A stretch of 64,000 bases of DNA from Paenibacillus silvestris (GTDB lineage Bacteria > Bacillota > Bacilli > Paenibacillales > NBRC-103111): contig NZ_WTUZ01000010.1 of the NCBI RefSeq assembly GCF_009882985.1, forward strand, positions 682,352 to 746,351, in the 5' to 3' direction. The notes beneath the pieces were generated by a model that was given only the letters and a program-made list of their open reading frames with translations, did no database searches and was not told where the DNA came from. The position numbers and the translations under genes were made by a program. The stretch's first letter is position 1. Every line of letters starts with the position of its first letter. Positions 63,905 to 64,000 of this stretch are shown here, one piece after another.

Positions 63905-64000
63905 ATGTCAAAGAAGTGGATAACCCTTACAGCGGTAACAGCAATCAGCCTGCTATCGTTGACAGCTTGTACAGACAACACCAAAGTAAAAGAAACATTG
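63905..64000 (+). CDS. Putative lipoprotein, N-terminal part (partial)
   Basis: Only the first 32 residues are in the window: MSKKWITLTAVTAISLL, a short hydrophobic stretch and SLTAC, a lipobox with Cys22, then TDNTKVKETL. AAGGAGAG lies 11 nt upstream. This is enough to call an exported lipoprotein but not its family. Confidence 0.7.
   Translation, partial: MSKKWITLTAVTAISLLSLTACTDNTKVKETL

Overview
This window looks like the chromosome of a low-to-moderate GC, endospore-forming Firmicute, most likely Paenibacillus or a close relative. The basis is gene content and order. It has spoIIGA-sigE-sigG, rsfA, spoVD and a YteA-type DksA protein. It also has a dcw cluster in which murA sits between murB and divIB, and the acetylase-type diaminopimelate genes dapH, a deacetylase gene and patA. 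I found no prophage, insertion sequence, CRISPR array, tRNA or rRNA gene. Almost every gene is housekeeping and most lie on the minus strand.

Reading left to right: the tail of a LysR regulator; a minus-strand pyrimidine operon pyrR-pyrB-pyrC-carA-carB-pyrF-pyrE (about 0.5-9.6 kb) with a PyrR attenuator; a plus-strand block holding a two-gene heterodimeric ABC exporter (9.7-13.3 kb) and then dapH plus an M20 deacetylase (13.4-15.3 kb); convergent patA; and then a long minus-strand run. In its transcription order (right to left) the run is mraZ-rsmH-ftsL-pbpB-spoVD-murE-murF-mraY-murD-ftsW/spoVE-murG-murB-murA-divIB-ftsA-ftsZ, spoIIGA-sigE-sigG, ylmC, pgeF-ylmE-sepF-ylmG-ylmH-divIVA, ileS (T-box), lspA-rluD and patA. 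A plus-strand yteA-like gene sits between ileS and lspA. Upstream of mraZ, still on the minus strand, come a DUF4349 lipoprotein, bshC-ahcY, an oppABCDF peptide importer, panE with a DUF3397 gene, and rsfA. The right end has a small DUF2626 membrane protein (+), a MidA-family methyltransferase (-) and the start of a lipoprotein (+).

Functionally the window joins peptidoglycan precursor synthesis and septation (dcw), the first mother-cell and second forespore sigma factors, pyrimidine synthesis and part of DAP/lysine synthesis. Regulation is readable in several places: a PyrR attenuator, a pair of ARG-box-like sites in front of carA, an MraZ operator with 10-bp periodicity, an ileS T-box, and candidate sigma-H, Spo0A/sigma-A-type and sigma-F promoters in front of ftsA, spoIIGA and sigG.

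The least explained feature is a dispersed element found five times. Each copy lies immediately upstream of a start codon on the minus strand (carB, pyrR, lspA, sigE, rsmH). It is a hairpin with compensatory base changes, followed directly by the Shine-Dalgarno sequence. In carA-carB it also encodes the last codons of CarA. I do not recognise it as a named element.
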